64,000 bases of DNA. Origin: Earliella scabrosa. Its lineage: Eukaryota; Basidiomycota; Agaricomycetes; Polyporales; Polyporaceae. The notes beneath the pieces were generated by a model, which did no database searches, was not told the origin of the DNA, and saw only the letters and a program-made list of their open reading frames with translations. The stretch is from positions 2,046,001 through 2,110,000 of the forward strand of contig JABYQQ010000007.1 of the NCBI GenBank assembly GCA_022605405.1, given 5' to 3'. A program made the position numbers and the translations under genes. This document shows, piece by piece, positions 23,714 through 34,434 of the stretch. The stretch's first letter is position 1. Each line of letters opens with the position of its first letter.

Positions 23714-24769
23714 CTAACGCGGATTCTGAACAAAGTTCATGGAATAGCCACCTTGACCATTGGGAACGAACTGGAAGTTGTCGGTAGAAAGGCCGAAGTT
23801 TCCTGTGCCGGGCAAGATGGAATCTAAATCATGTGCTGCGCTATACACGTAGAACCTAATCACTGACCAAGTATGCTGTTTCCGAGCCCTTTCAGTTTGT
23901 CAAGCATTTCGGCCGTTTCACGCTTTTGCGCCGCCTCCACCCGGGGACTGAGCGCCGCGAGCGACCGCCTGACACCAACGACGTCTGATGAGGTAGGTTC
24001 CAGGAGTTCCAATAAAGTCTTGTAGTCTGTCCTCGGCGCTCCCTGTGGCAGGCTGACGGTGATGCAGGATTCAAGCACTGACCTTCCTGTGCGCTCGACA
24101 AAGATGACCAGGTGTTGAGGTGTTCGTTGGCTGTTGCTCGCCTCTGCAGAGCCTTAACGTACTTTGGATCATCATTGAGAGCTGCGTTGAGGGCACATGT
24201 GCTAAGAGTGCGAACGACGGCGAGCGTAGTGTGGGAGCTACTTGCCTTCGGTGCACGCAGTAACAACCTCCTTGTATTCACCCTGTGTCCGACGGTGCAT
24301 GGAGGTTATGGAGTTGTATAGTGTAGCAGTAGTCACTCACCAGTTTCATGTGGCACGCCCCAATATTCGCGTTCAGCACGGCTCGAGCTTTCGCGCACTC
24401 GACTTCAAGCTCGCTCGGTGGTGACTGTTGTGGAGGTGGCACCTCGGGCTCGGGTTTGAGCTCAGTCGACTCTCCGTCTGGGACGTCATCCCTGTGGGGA
24501 CCATCCGACTCGTCGTTACCAGGATCGTTCGAACGAGGCCGGCTTGGGAGATGTCCGAGAGCCGATCTGTACGCGACAAGGGCCTCGTCCCATCGTTTGG
24601 CTCGGAAGTGATCGTTGCCCTCCTTTTTCAATTCGTCGGCGATCCTCGTGGATGTCTATGATGGAGAACCTGAGTCTCCCGCAGTATAGGATGAGTGAAG
24701 CTGACTCACTCGGAGGTCGAGTGGGTCAGGAGGGGAAGATATGTCCGAGGTTGTTATCACGTCAGTCAT
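23714..24769 (-). CDS. TTC1-like tetratricopeptide repeat protein
   Basis: Six exons (24769-24710, 24655-24341, 24282-24246, 24181-24083, 24026-23868, 23823-23714) encode 259 aa. Three TPR units are recognisable: ELKKEGNDHFRAKRWDEAL, ANIGACHMKLGEYKEVV and DDPKYVKALQRRATANEHL. The C-terminal signature is that of TTC1: MLDKLKGLGNSIL, then FGLSTDNFQF and GGYSMNFVQNPR. TTC1 is a small co-chaperone-type TPR protein reported to bind Hsp90 and Ras/G-alpha proteins. TPR 1 carries an acidic, Pro-rich insertion. Intron 3 uses a GC donor (G|GCAAGT); only this join restores TEALNDD. The gene is divergent with the SDR gene. Confidence 0.9.
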
Positions 24770-25075
24770 CGCGAGCGCAAGCAGAGGCAGGGGAGGAGTG
24801 AAGGCGAGGACGGGAAGGAGAGGTCGATGGGCGAGTAAGGGGAGCAGACGCTGGCGTCATTACGGAGGACGCGTCTGCTTTGGATCTGAGATCTGCCATC
24901 TGCGATCGACGACGCTGTCTGTGGGGAAACAGAGGACAGCTCGCGCACCAACGACATGAAGCATGAAGTGCTATACACGGCGCTGGGTCAAGGGATTGCC
25001 CGTGGTTGACGGAGATATAAAGCTCGTATGTGCACGTCATAGCTCTCCCGCCGTTCTCACCCCCATCCTCCAACC
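24770..25075. promoter_or_regulatory. Bidirectional promoter region with TATA box and ACGCGT
   Basis: This 306-bp region lies between the TTC1-like and SDR start codons. A TATAAA at 25016-25021 is about 55 bp before the SDR start codon and is in the right orientation for that gene. One ACGCGT hexamer occurs at 24869-24874. Confidence 0.5.
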
Positions 25076-26176
25076 ATGCCAGGCATCAAAGACGCGAAAT
25101 GCATCCTTGTCGTCGGGGCTACCGCCGGCATCGGTCGCGCCCTTGCTCTTGCTCTCCATGACCTCGACTCCAAGCCCACCGTGATCGTTGCAGGACGCCG
25201 CCAAGAGCGCCTCGACGAGCTTGCCAAACGAAGCGACAGAATCAAGACGGCCCGCGTCGACATCAACACCACATATGACAAACTGAAGGCGTTCGTCGAG
25301 GATGCGGTCGCCAAGTACCCGGATGTGGGTCAAATGCACCTACAAGCACCTAAGTATTCTCGGACGTCTGAATTCCATTCGTACAGTTGGACGCCATCAT
25401 CCTGTCGTCGGGCATACAACACGTCTTCGACTTCACCAAGCCCGAGACAATCGATGTCAGCAGTGAGTACTGACCGTTCCTCTCCGCCCGTCGTGTAGCA
25501 CTCACAGTGGTGCAATGCGTAGAGATCGACGACGAGTTTAACACCAACTACATGGCGATCGCCAAGATGATCACGCTCTTCCTCCCCCACTTCCTCAAGC
25601 TCAGCGTGCGTTGTGTATTTGCTTCACCTTTTGTTCGCAAACTTACCCTTCTCTCCCTTTCTTTCAGACTGAGGGCAGGCCGTCCTTCATCGTTCCGATC
25701 ACCTCGGGGCTCGCCATCACGCCTCTGCCAGATGTCCCCAACTATTGTGCCACTAAGGCTGCTGTGCACAGTCTGAGTATGACTCTACGGGCTCAACTCG
25801 CGAAGACTAACGTCCGCGTCATTGAGATCATGCCGCCGTAAGCTCATCATCAAGTTCTATCTATACAACTGGCTTATGCAGTATTTCCGACTCATATCTC
25901 GCGTCATATCAGGCTCGTTGAGTCTGAGCTTCATGATCGTAAGTCTTGCTACTTGTCGTTGATGCGTTGAAGACTGACTAGGTGCCAGACCAAGGCAGGA
26001 CCCCGTTCCTATCCACGTTCTGGATGCCGCTCGACGAGTTCACCAGAATCGCAATGGAAGGTCTGGTTAGCGGCAAGCCTGAGGTGCCCGTCGGGGTCGT
26101 CGCCCAAGCCTTCGAGAAGTACGAGAGGGGCAAGCGTGAGCAGTTGGAGGAAGGCTCCAAGATTATGGGAAAGTGA
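25076..26176 (+). CDS. Short-chain dehydrogenase/reductase
   Basis: Six exons (25076-25324, 25387-25462, 25523-25605, 25668-25837, 25913-25938, 25989-26176) encode 263 aa, the normal classical SDR size. The cofactor loop is VVGATAGIGRALA (Gly14..Gly20). Catalytic residues are Ser149 (PITSG) with Tyr162 and Lys166 (NYCATKAAV). The expected NAG motif is replaced by ILSSGIQH. Arg residues after beta 2 (AGRRQERL) favour NADP(H). The layout resembles the bacterial DltE/YdfG-type oxidoreductases, which are also common in fungi. The substrate cannot be inferred. One exon is only 26 nt long. Confidence 0.88.
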
Positions 26177-26409
26177 GGCAGGTATTCATTCTGTATGCTA
26201 AGATTAGAGACGTAGGCAACATGTACAACTATCGGAAGATATAACGGCGTGCGAAGCAATATAAGATGTCATACATGTACGTGTGCAAGATGGGCAGCTA
26301 AACTAAGTGCAACTCTACAGCGGAGAAAGCAACGGCAAAGCATATCAATACAAATTTTGAAGGTCAGCAGGGAAAAAACACGACAGAGATCAGGCGCAAG
26401 AAATGATTA

Positions 26410-29400
26410 CTACTCCGGATCCAGATATAGATCGTCGTCGTCAGAACTTGACGACAACTCTTCCTCGACTTCGCGCTCCTCCTCCGTATCCTTCGTTGCG
26501 GCGCGTCTAGGGGGCCTTCCACCTGGAATGCGTAACTTGAGGCCGCTGCCCGTCGAACGCCGCTGAGTGGCAGACCTCGTTTGCCTAGTAAATACCGACG
26601 AGGATGGAGACACGCTCTCCGGGATGGGGTTGCGCGTTGGGGTGGCTGGGGCTTCGGATGCTTCAGCCGTCGAGGAGAGGACACCAGTGGACGTGCCAGC
26701 AGTCGGGGGGTTGACCACGTCAGAGTCTTCTGAGTCGGCCTCCTCGTCCTCTGAGATCTCCATGGGGACCTCGCCCTCATCGTCGTCTTTCAGCTCGTCC
26801 TCCTCAGCCTCGTCCTCGTCATCGTCCTTCTCGACCCTGCGTCGCTTGACACTGTTGGGAGGAAGCGGCCGCGGTCTGTTCGACCTCGCCCAAAATTGCT
26901 CGCTGGCGAGGACCAGCTCTTGATAGAACTCGGTGTCGAAGTCGATGCACTGGAGTCGAACCAGGGGAGCACGGAGTTCGCCCTTGTTGTACATCTCAAG
27001 GACTTTGTCCGCCGTCTTGACCTTCGCCCATAGCTTCTTGTCCGTGCATTCCCTAGTGTTCTCCTTCTTCAGCGTGGTCTCGGAGTAGGTTCGCTTCACC
27101 TGCTCAGCGTGGGTCAGATATATGCGCATAGGGCAGAGCGTGCGAAATGAGATTCACCTTCGCCGGGAGAGTCTCCCACTCTTCCTTTGTGACGCGGTCC
27201 ACACGCTGAACATGATAAAACCCACAGTAAATGAGGAACTTGCCAGCTCCGACAAACACATGATGTTCCTCGCCATCACCATTGAATCGTTTGCTGTCGC
27301 GACCAAGACCGACCTGCATATACCCATGCTGGCCGGGTCCAGCCGGACACCAAGCGTTGTGATGCATGTTCGGACAGAGGTACTCGCTGATTTTTCTCTT
27401 CCGCGCCAGTTCAGTCGCCGTCTTGGTGGGCCTGCCTCGCATGTCAGCCTTCAGTCAATGCGCTATAGCTCGACTGCATTGAACGTACCGGACAACAAGA
27501 CCCTGGATGGATCCTCCGAGGATGTTCTTGAGCGACTCGCGAGTGAACGTCTCAGGGGAAGCATTCGGGGACCCAAGATCGACTGAAACATCAGGCAAGC
27601 TGGAGAGTTCCGCTGCACGACCTGGAGGGAGGGAGGAAGCATGGGCTCGGAGATGGATCGTGTTCTGATTGTCTCCGGACGTGGAAGCGGACCTCCTCTG
27701 AGTTTGATGATCACCAGGAAAGGCTCGCTTGCGTGAAGTCGTATCTCCTTTGCGACTATGATTATGGATCAGTAGAACATCGCGCCGTCGTACAGAGAGG
27801 ACGCACGTAGAAGGGGGCGGAGAAACGGGTAGACGGCCAGGAGGAGTGTTCGTAGTCTGCGCGAGGGTCTCGCGCAACGCTAGGAGCTGACGATCGGTTG
27901 GTCAGGTCGGAGAGAGGGTATGAGGGCAGGAAAGGAAGGCGAACCTCTTGATTTTTCGCCCGCAATTGACGTTCCATGTCTTCGAGTTTACGACCAGCGT
28001 TGATAATCTGCAATGATACATGGATCACAAACGTTATGGATGGATAGGGATTTGGTTTGCATACCAAGACATCTGAAGTTTCTCGTGTCTCTCGCTCCTG
28101 TGCAGCGACCGACCGCGCAGCATCTAGTTCTTCGACATGGCGAGCCTTGAGGTCATCGAGGGTTGCTTTCCAGGTGTCGCACTGTATCTCGGCGTGCGTT
28201 AACTGGCAAATCCATAGTGAGTCGCGACTGCGATGTTTGAAAGGCTCCTTCACGCACCTGCGTCTTCACGGTGTCCAGCTCGTCTTGAAGGTGCTTGACG
28301 ACCACTGCGTTCTCGGCCTGCATGGTTTGAGAGGATGTACGACTTGTCTGCAGAGCATTCTGCAACTGTTCAATCTGTCACCGGTCGTTAGCCAGCGCTC
28401 AAAACGGGTTAACCGTCACGAACTTCTGCAATGAATTTCTCGTGCTCTTCAGCCCGCGCGAGCCGAAATGTTTGGTGAGAAGATTGTGCGTCCAGCAGGA
28501 GTGTGGCAAGTCTATGGCAATCGGCCTGAAGCTCCTCGACCTTCGCTGACGCCTGGAGACTGGCCTGCGTAATTGTAGCCTGTTCCAAAGACTCTTCTAG
28601 ATTCTTCATGAGCCTCTTCTGCTCCTCTCTGAGCGTCACATTCTCGCTCTCACAGTCTCCGAGCTAGAATAGACAACGTGAGGTGCATACGCAGTCTAAC
28701 GATGTCTGGTACTGACCTTCCGATTGCATTCCATGTGCGCGGAGTGGAGTGCACGATGTTCCGCAGAGAGCTTGTCGAAGCGAGCATGTGCTGCGCTAAC
28801 CGCTGCCTGTGTCGCCTCTTGTATTCGTACGTTCTCTTGCTCCAGTCCTCGAAGGGCGGCTTGCAATTCGGCGACTCGACCCAATAGGGCAGTATGAGCA
28901 ACCGAGAGCTGGGCATGTTGCTCTTGAGCTTGCGCTGCCACAGCTTCAGCATTGACGCACTGGTACATCCATGAGTGGGTATAATACTTAGGAAACGGAT
29001 GAAAAGTCACCTTCTTTTGTAGCGACTGAATGACTTCCCCGTTTTTGCTTTGACATTCCATAATTCTACGGAGCCACCCAACTAGGTTCACCATGCTTGC
29101 AGGTTTGGGCCAACTCAACTGATTGCGATGAGATACTTCGGGGTACGAAACACGAATCAACAATTGGACACTGACCTGGCTGATATCCACGGTGCTCCCA
29201 TCTGCGATTTTAGCATTATCACAAACCACTGTCTCAAGCAACTTGACAACCTCTAGAACGTAGGAGGGACTCATTGAGGACGCCTGGAAGAACAGTTGCC
29301 TCAATCCGATGTGAGAACCCTGCTGAGCGTCTCACTCACCTCGAAGGTACTCTCAGGTAAGCTCTGCTGCAGCTGAGCATTATCATGCAGAGCGACGTGC

Positions 29401-29772
29401 TGAATGTCGTGTAGTTTCAACGTAAACTCGGACTTCATTGTGACAAACTGTTGGCCCATGCGTACATCATCAGACCCCAGGGCATAATGCGCATATACTC
29501 ACCTCGTGTACGCCCCCATAGCTTCCATGAAGCATGACATTGTCTCCTACAGCGGCTTCCAGAGCATCGATTTGATCCTTGAGTAAACGCGGGTGGACAA
29601 ACACATTCTGCTGGGCGCGTCGTGAGTAGCCCCCTGAGAATACTAGACGACAACAGTTATAGACAGCACTTCTCACCTGAAGATTGATGCGTTTATCTTG
29701 TATAAGTTGCGTATTCGACCCGAGAATGCGCGACAAGAACTTTGTCTGATCCCAAGCAAAGTCCGGTCCCAT
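26410..29772 (-). CDS. Long coiled-coil protein, tandem copy A (possible DUF6697 family)
   Basis: Fourteen exons give 879 aa: 29772-29677, 29610-29503, 29447-29340, 29283-29176, 29118-29011, 28959-28717, 28663-28424, 28374-28258, 28202-28065, 28007-27945, 27886-27807, 27755-27489, 27431-27158 and 27099-26410. Nearly all joins are phase 0. The first ~200 residues are short helical segments. The middle is a long coiled coil (LGRVAELQAALRGLEQENVR). A compact conserved domain follows (FTRESLKNILGGSIQGL, GPGQHGYMQVGLGRDSK, FVGAGKFLIYCGFYHVQRVD, ELRAPLVRLQCIDFDTEFY). The tail is acidic and nuclear-looking (SVKRRRVEKDDDEDEAEED), ending LKLRIPGGRPPRRA. I recall this C-terminal domain as an Agaricomycete domain of unknown function, perhaps DUF6697. 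Copy B lies just upstream on the same strand. The first exon is the least certain. Confidence 0.75.
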
Positions 29773-30759
29773 CTGACATCCGGCGTTGCTAGCAGAGGGG
29801 GAGGAGTGCAGAGCAAGGAGAGATTATCGTTGGAGGGCGTTACGTGGGAGAGGAATAAAGGAAGGAACTGGACGCGTGCAGTTGCTTCTGCAGGCCCAAT
29901 GGATTTGGCAGGACGCGTCCCTCCCTTGGACTCGGAGTCGGAGTTGGACGCGTCGTGTCGCGCCGCCGCAGGCGCCCATTAAAGTGACACAAGCTCACCT
30001 GACCGCTTCCAAGATGCTGGATCAACATCGCAAATCGGGCTGGTTGCACCATGAAGTTATGAGGCCAACTTAGCACGGTAAAGTCTAGCCATTTGACATG
30101 CTATCATTCCGCAAAGCAGCAGAGCGGTCATCGTACGTACCTCTAAAGTCTAGAGAACAAGGACGAGCACTAGCGCCTATGAACGCCCTCGATAGACCCA
30201 GAAGCTGATGCAAGAAGCTAGAAGTCAATTTCCACTCAATCTCATGGCGGTCCAGACGATCCGGTAGGTAATCTGAACGTGATCGCTCGCTAGACCCACA
30301 GACGCTACGAGGTACGTACACAGCAGTGTCATGCATCTCCTTGCAGAGCCGATCACAGTGGTGGTCCGACGAAGTGTGCGCTAGTCGCCGGATGGGTCTT
30401 CCATTATATGCCTTGTATTGTGGCGAAACAACGTGCCAGGATGCATCTGACTGCTTCGCAAGATTCCATCGATACGGGTAAGCCCAGTCACTAGAGAAAT
30501 GTTCGAGACATGAGGGATGCTCGGTCGCGATTCATCATACACAAGTATGTTTGTGTCATGACGAGCTGAGTATGTGACTACGGACGGTTCTACGGTATGT
30601 ACATTTTGAGATATATCTGTGAGACTGCTTATCTGCATTATGTATGTATGAGCGAAGCTGACGTAGAGAGGACAGAGCGATAGGCACATCACGAATCATA
30701 GCTGGATCAGCAGAGCATTGAACGGAGTAAGAAGATTGGTACATGAACGAGAATCACAC
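29773..30759. other. Intergenic region between tandem copies A and B
   Basis: This ~1-kb spacer holds the copy A promoter, including the ACGCGT cluster listed separately, and the copy B 3' flank. Short minus-strand frames between 30085 and 30744 have no family motif. I see no remnant of a third copy. Confidence 0.5.
29872..29953. promoter_or_regulatory. Triple ACGCGT (MCB-like) cluster upstream of copy A
   Basis: The palindromic hexamer ACGCGT occurs at 29872-29877, 29913-29918 and 29948-29953, about 100-180 bp upstream of the copy A start codon. In yeasts ACGCGT is the MluI cell-cycle box bound by MBF (Mbp1/Swi6) and drives G1/S transcription. Copy B has the same three-box arrangement and matching flanking sequence. 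Confidence 0.6.
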
Positions 30760-33700
30760 CTAGTCGGACACAACGTAGAGAGAGCCTTCGTCGCCGTCAT
30801 CGCTGTCACTGTCATGATCCGAAGACAACTCAATCGGATCTTCGTGCGTATTGCCGTTCTCCTTCGGTCTGGCTTTATAAGACCTCCCGCCTGGGATGCG
30901 CAGCGTGAACGCGGCCAGAGTGGACCCCCCGCCCGTTGACTGTCCTCCAATCGCAGGGTCCACGATCTGAGACTTGTACGAGGTGGCATCGCTAGCAGGT
31001 GCGCCGTCTGACGTCGATGGAGCAACAGCAGTAGACGTGCTGGGTCCCGACAGGACATTGTTCACGGCAATATTGCTAGGCTGGTCATGATCCACCAGCG
31101 TCATCGGGACGTCTTCCCCCTCGGCCTTCGCACGGCTCGTAGCCTTGTGACGCTTCACCGGCATCGGTCGCTCCCTGTTGGACCAATACTGCTGGCTCGC
31201 GTGGACAAGCTCCAGATAAAAAGCCGTGTCGAACTCCTTGCACTGAAGGCGGACGAGGGGCGCACGGAGCTCCCCTTGCTCGTACATATGGAAGACCTGC
31301 TCTGCAGACGAGATTGTCGCCCACAGCGCCTTATTCGTGCTCTCTTTGGTATTTTCTTTCTTCAAGGTGGTCTCCGAGTACGTCGTCCTAACCTGTCAAC
31401 CTATGAGCTGATAAAACGAAACATAGGCACCAGATAGTTTCCTTACCTTGAGCGGCAACGCATGCCACTCTTCTTTCGTAAGAGGGTCGACCCGCTGCAC
31501 GTGGTATAAGCCACAGTAAAGCAGAAACTTCCCAGCTCCGACAAAGACATGCTGTTTCTCCCCCTCGCCATTGAATAGCTTGCTGTCACGGCCCAGACCG
31601 ACTTGCATATAGCCGTGCTGACCAGGTCCGGAAGGCGACCATGGGTTGTGGTCCATGTTGGGGCACAAATAGCTACTAATTGCTCTCTTGCGTGCCAATG
31701 CGGTTGCGCTGTCCGTGCATCTGTGGCAATGGTCAGATGGGTTGACTCGCCATAGCTGGATATACGCGACTCGCCGAACCGCTAGGCCTTGGATCGCTCC
31801 TCCTAGTATTTTATTGAGAGACTGCCGAGTGAAGACCTCAGGTACGGCGGAGGATGAACCAAGATTGACGGAGACGACAGCAAGGTTCGCCAATGCAGCT
31901 TGACGGGAGGGCGGAATGGGGGCGGCGTGTGCGGCGAGGTTGACCGTAATCTTCCTATCATCCTGGGAAGCAGTCTTCGGTTTGTCGGCACCAGCGAAGG
32001 GTCGCTTCCGAGTTATCAGCACTTCGACCCGGCTAGACGAGTATAAGTCAAAGAGACATTCGATTGGATCATAGAACATACTGAGAAGGTATCGGAGGCT
32101 TGCGAATAGGGGTCATCTCAGAGTCTCTCTTCTGCACGGGTGCTTCAGGCGGGTTCAGCACCTATAAGCACATTATCAGTACCGGTGGGGTTCACCATAC
32201 CATGAGACTCGCCTCTGCCTCCTTGTCGCGCAGTTTGTTCTCCAAATCTTCAACCTTTCGTGCGGCGTCGGCAAACTAGCATATTCCATCAAGCCCTAGC
32301 CGGGGTGCACTCATCGTGAGCAACTAATCTACTACTCACCAACTCATCGGCCGCCTCCCTGTTTTCCCGTTCTTGAGCAGCGATTGTCCGGACAGCATCT
32401 AGTTCGGTGGCTTGACGCTGCAAGAGATCGTCCAAGGTAGCTTTCCAGGTATCACACTGGATATCAGCACAAGTCAACTAGCAAGTTCGGCATTGTCAAA
32501 CATGGTGATACTGATTGATAGCTTCAAGCTTACCTGGACATTCACATCGAGCAACTGCGCTCGAAGTTCCTCCACTGTCGCCTGCAGTTCGACGTTCTTT
32601 GCTTGCATGGCATCGGAGGTATCGCCAACTTGCTTGGCCGCCCGTAGTTCCCCAATCTATTGCCGCATCACAAGCCAGCCCGGGGATGAGCACGGAGCGC
32701 ACGAACCTCGGCAACAAGCTTGTCGTGTTCTTCGGCACGTGCAAGGCGAAAGGCCGCGTATGCTGCCTGTACTTCTGCCAGCTCGATAGCAATGCGATCG
32801 CGCTCCGACTGAAGCTTCTTCAGGTCCTGACCATTCACGGCAGTCTGCGCAGATTCAGGACCACCCGTAGCGGAGCTCATGGTACAGAGTGCACGCAAGG
32901 CATCGACGAGCCTCTTCTCCTCTTCCTTGTACGCAGCGATCTCCGCATCCCGGGCTTCCAGCTAGTTGGAGAGATATAAGACCGTCTCGCTTCCAAGGAA
33001 AGTCACACACGAACCTTCCTGGTACAGCCCTCGTGTACCGACCGAAGGACTAGCAGCTCGATCTCCAGCTCTTCAAGACGAGCCTGTGCTCTATCGTGCT
33101 TGACTTGGATCTCCGTGATCGTGGGCTCTGGCTCCGAGTCTACGTTCGGTCCGGTCTCGTCGAAAGCGAGAGGGGATGTTGCTGAGACGGGGCCATGGTC
33201 GTCGTGCTTCTGACTTGCTACATCGTGTGCCTGTGCGCTCTCCATTCCTAGTCAGCAAGGCCACAAAGTACTTCGGCAGAGGTCGTACCTCCTGCTGAAA
33301 CGATCCATGCTCGGCTCGGGGCGTCTCCAGGATAGTATCCAACCAACTGAGTCGCCTAACTTCGATCCACGGCTGACGCATGTTAGACTGAACCATGACG
33401 TTATCATTCTACATTGACCCAGCGGAAGACTCACCTTATTCATGTCAATATCGCTCAAGGCTACGACGCTGGCACAGTCCGTCCTATCGCGCGTTTGGAG
33501 GTCTGGGTCAGTTCGAGGAAGCGTCGAAGCCGCCTGACAGTTGGTCAGCCTCAGGTGCGACGCAGATGTCTGCAGCGAGAGGCCCACCGTTGGGAGACAC
33601 TGAAAGTCATTCGGATTTGTCACAGATTTGTCGGGCAACGTATGCTCAACAAGCTGCTTCAGCTGTTGACCCAGGATATCGAAGTACTCCGGAGTAAGGC

Positions 33701-33841
33701 TCTGGAAGCACAGACAACGCCGAGAGCACATACCCAATCTAGGTCATCGTTGTTTGGGGGAAGCATTGCGTCCTCATCGACCATGACCTGCCGTAGAATA
33801 TCGACTTGACCTTGACCAGCCGAAGTACTACTCGTTGACAT
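30760..33841 (-). CDS. Long coiled-coil protein, tandem copy B (possible DUF6697 family)
   Basis: Thirteen exons give ~814 aa: 33841-33734, 33686-33588, 33533-33435, 33387-33289, 33230-33015, 32961-32707, 32656-32534, 32477-32340, a 63-nt exon ending near 32210, 32161-32082, 32032-31775, 31720-31447 and 31392-30760. It parallels copy A exon by exon; exons of 138, 80 and 274 nt have identical lengths. The conserved domain is FTRQSLNKILGGAIQGL, GPGQHGYMQVGLGRDSK, FVGAGKFLLYCGLYHVQRVD, ELRAPLVRLQCKEFDTAFY. The coiled coil includes ARAEEHDKLVAE and DIQCDTWKATLDDL. The tail (LRIPGGRSYKARPKENG) is shorter and acidic. The intron after exon 11 appears to use a GC donor (CG|GCGAGT). The donor of the 63-nt exon is ambiguous (GC, or a GT 12 nt downstream). 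Function is unknown. Confidence 0.72.
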
Positions 33842-34434
33842 CGATGAACGCCTGCGGGTCGTTAATATCTGTGCCGACATAAACCACAGCGGTACCGGGT
33901 TCCCTATCCACACACCTGCGATGGATGTTATGTCGCGATCTCGGGCACACTCGATGGCGATATTGAGATGGGGAAGGATGGAGGTTTTTTGACCGTAGGC
34001 GAGGGATGGCGAGGTGGTGGTTCGCTGGCACGGTCGAGTCGAACATGGAGACGGGTGGGGTGAGGGGCTTTCGTGGGAGAATAAAAAAAGGGAAGACAAC
34101 CCTGGACGCGTGCCGTTCATATTAGCCTGACTCGGAGCTAGCAGACGCGTCCCTACTCGGACGCGTCGTAGCACAAGCGCCCACAATGCCCGTCCACCCA
34201 CCTGACCGTTCCTCGGACTTGGTTGCTCGTCCGTAGATTGCATGGCCCTGTCAGGTATGCCAGACACACACGCAAAGAGGAGGATTACAAGTTGCTAGTC
34301 ATTCTAGCATCCCGTGAGTAACTATATGCGAAAGCGTATGAAAGTAAGTCTATGGACGTCGACAGCAAACCGAAGTTTTGCAACTCCACCCAGCACCCAA
34401 CGCGCGCCAGACCACGCAGCCAGCGGAAGCTGTA
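33842..34434. other. Intergenic region between copy B and LAT1
   Basis: This 593-bp region holds the copy B promoter, with the ACGCGT cluster listed separately, and the LAT1 3' flank. The long minus-strand frame that runs through 33842-34267 is promoter and leader sequence read in frame with copy B exon 1. Its predicted residues show no conservation with copy A. Confidence 0.5.
34106..34166. promoter_or_regulatory. Triple ACGCGT (MCB-like) cluster upstream of copy B
   Basis: ACGCGT occurs at 34106-34111, 34145-34150 and 34161-34166, about 265-325 bp upstream of the copy B start codon. The surrounding sequence matches the copy A promoter in order: GGAAG, CTGGACGCGTGC, GACGCGTCCCT, CTCGG, GACGCGTCG, GCGCCCA, CACCTGACCG. 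The promoter was therefore duplicated with the gene. Confidence 0.6.

Noticed and set aside
26410..34166. Copies A and B as SMC-type ATPases
   Set aside because: They have long coiled coils but no Walker A/B or signature motifs at the ends, and the C-terminal domain is not an SMC head.
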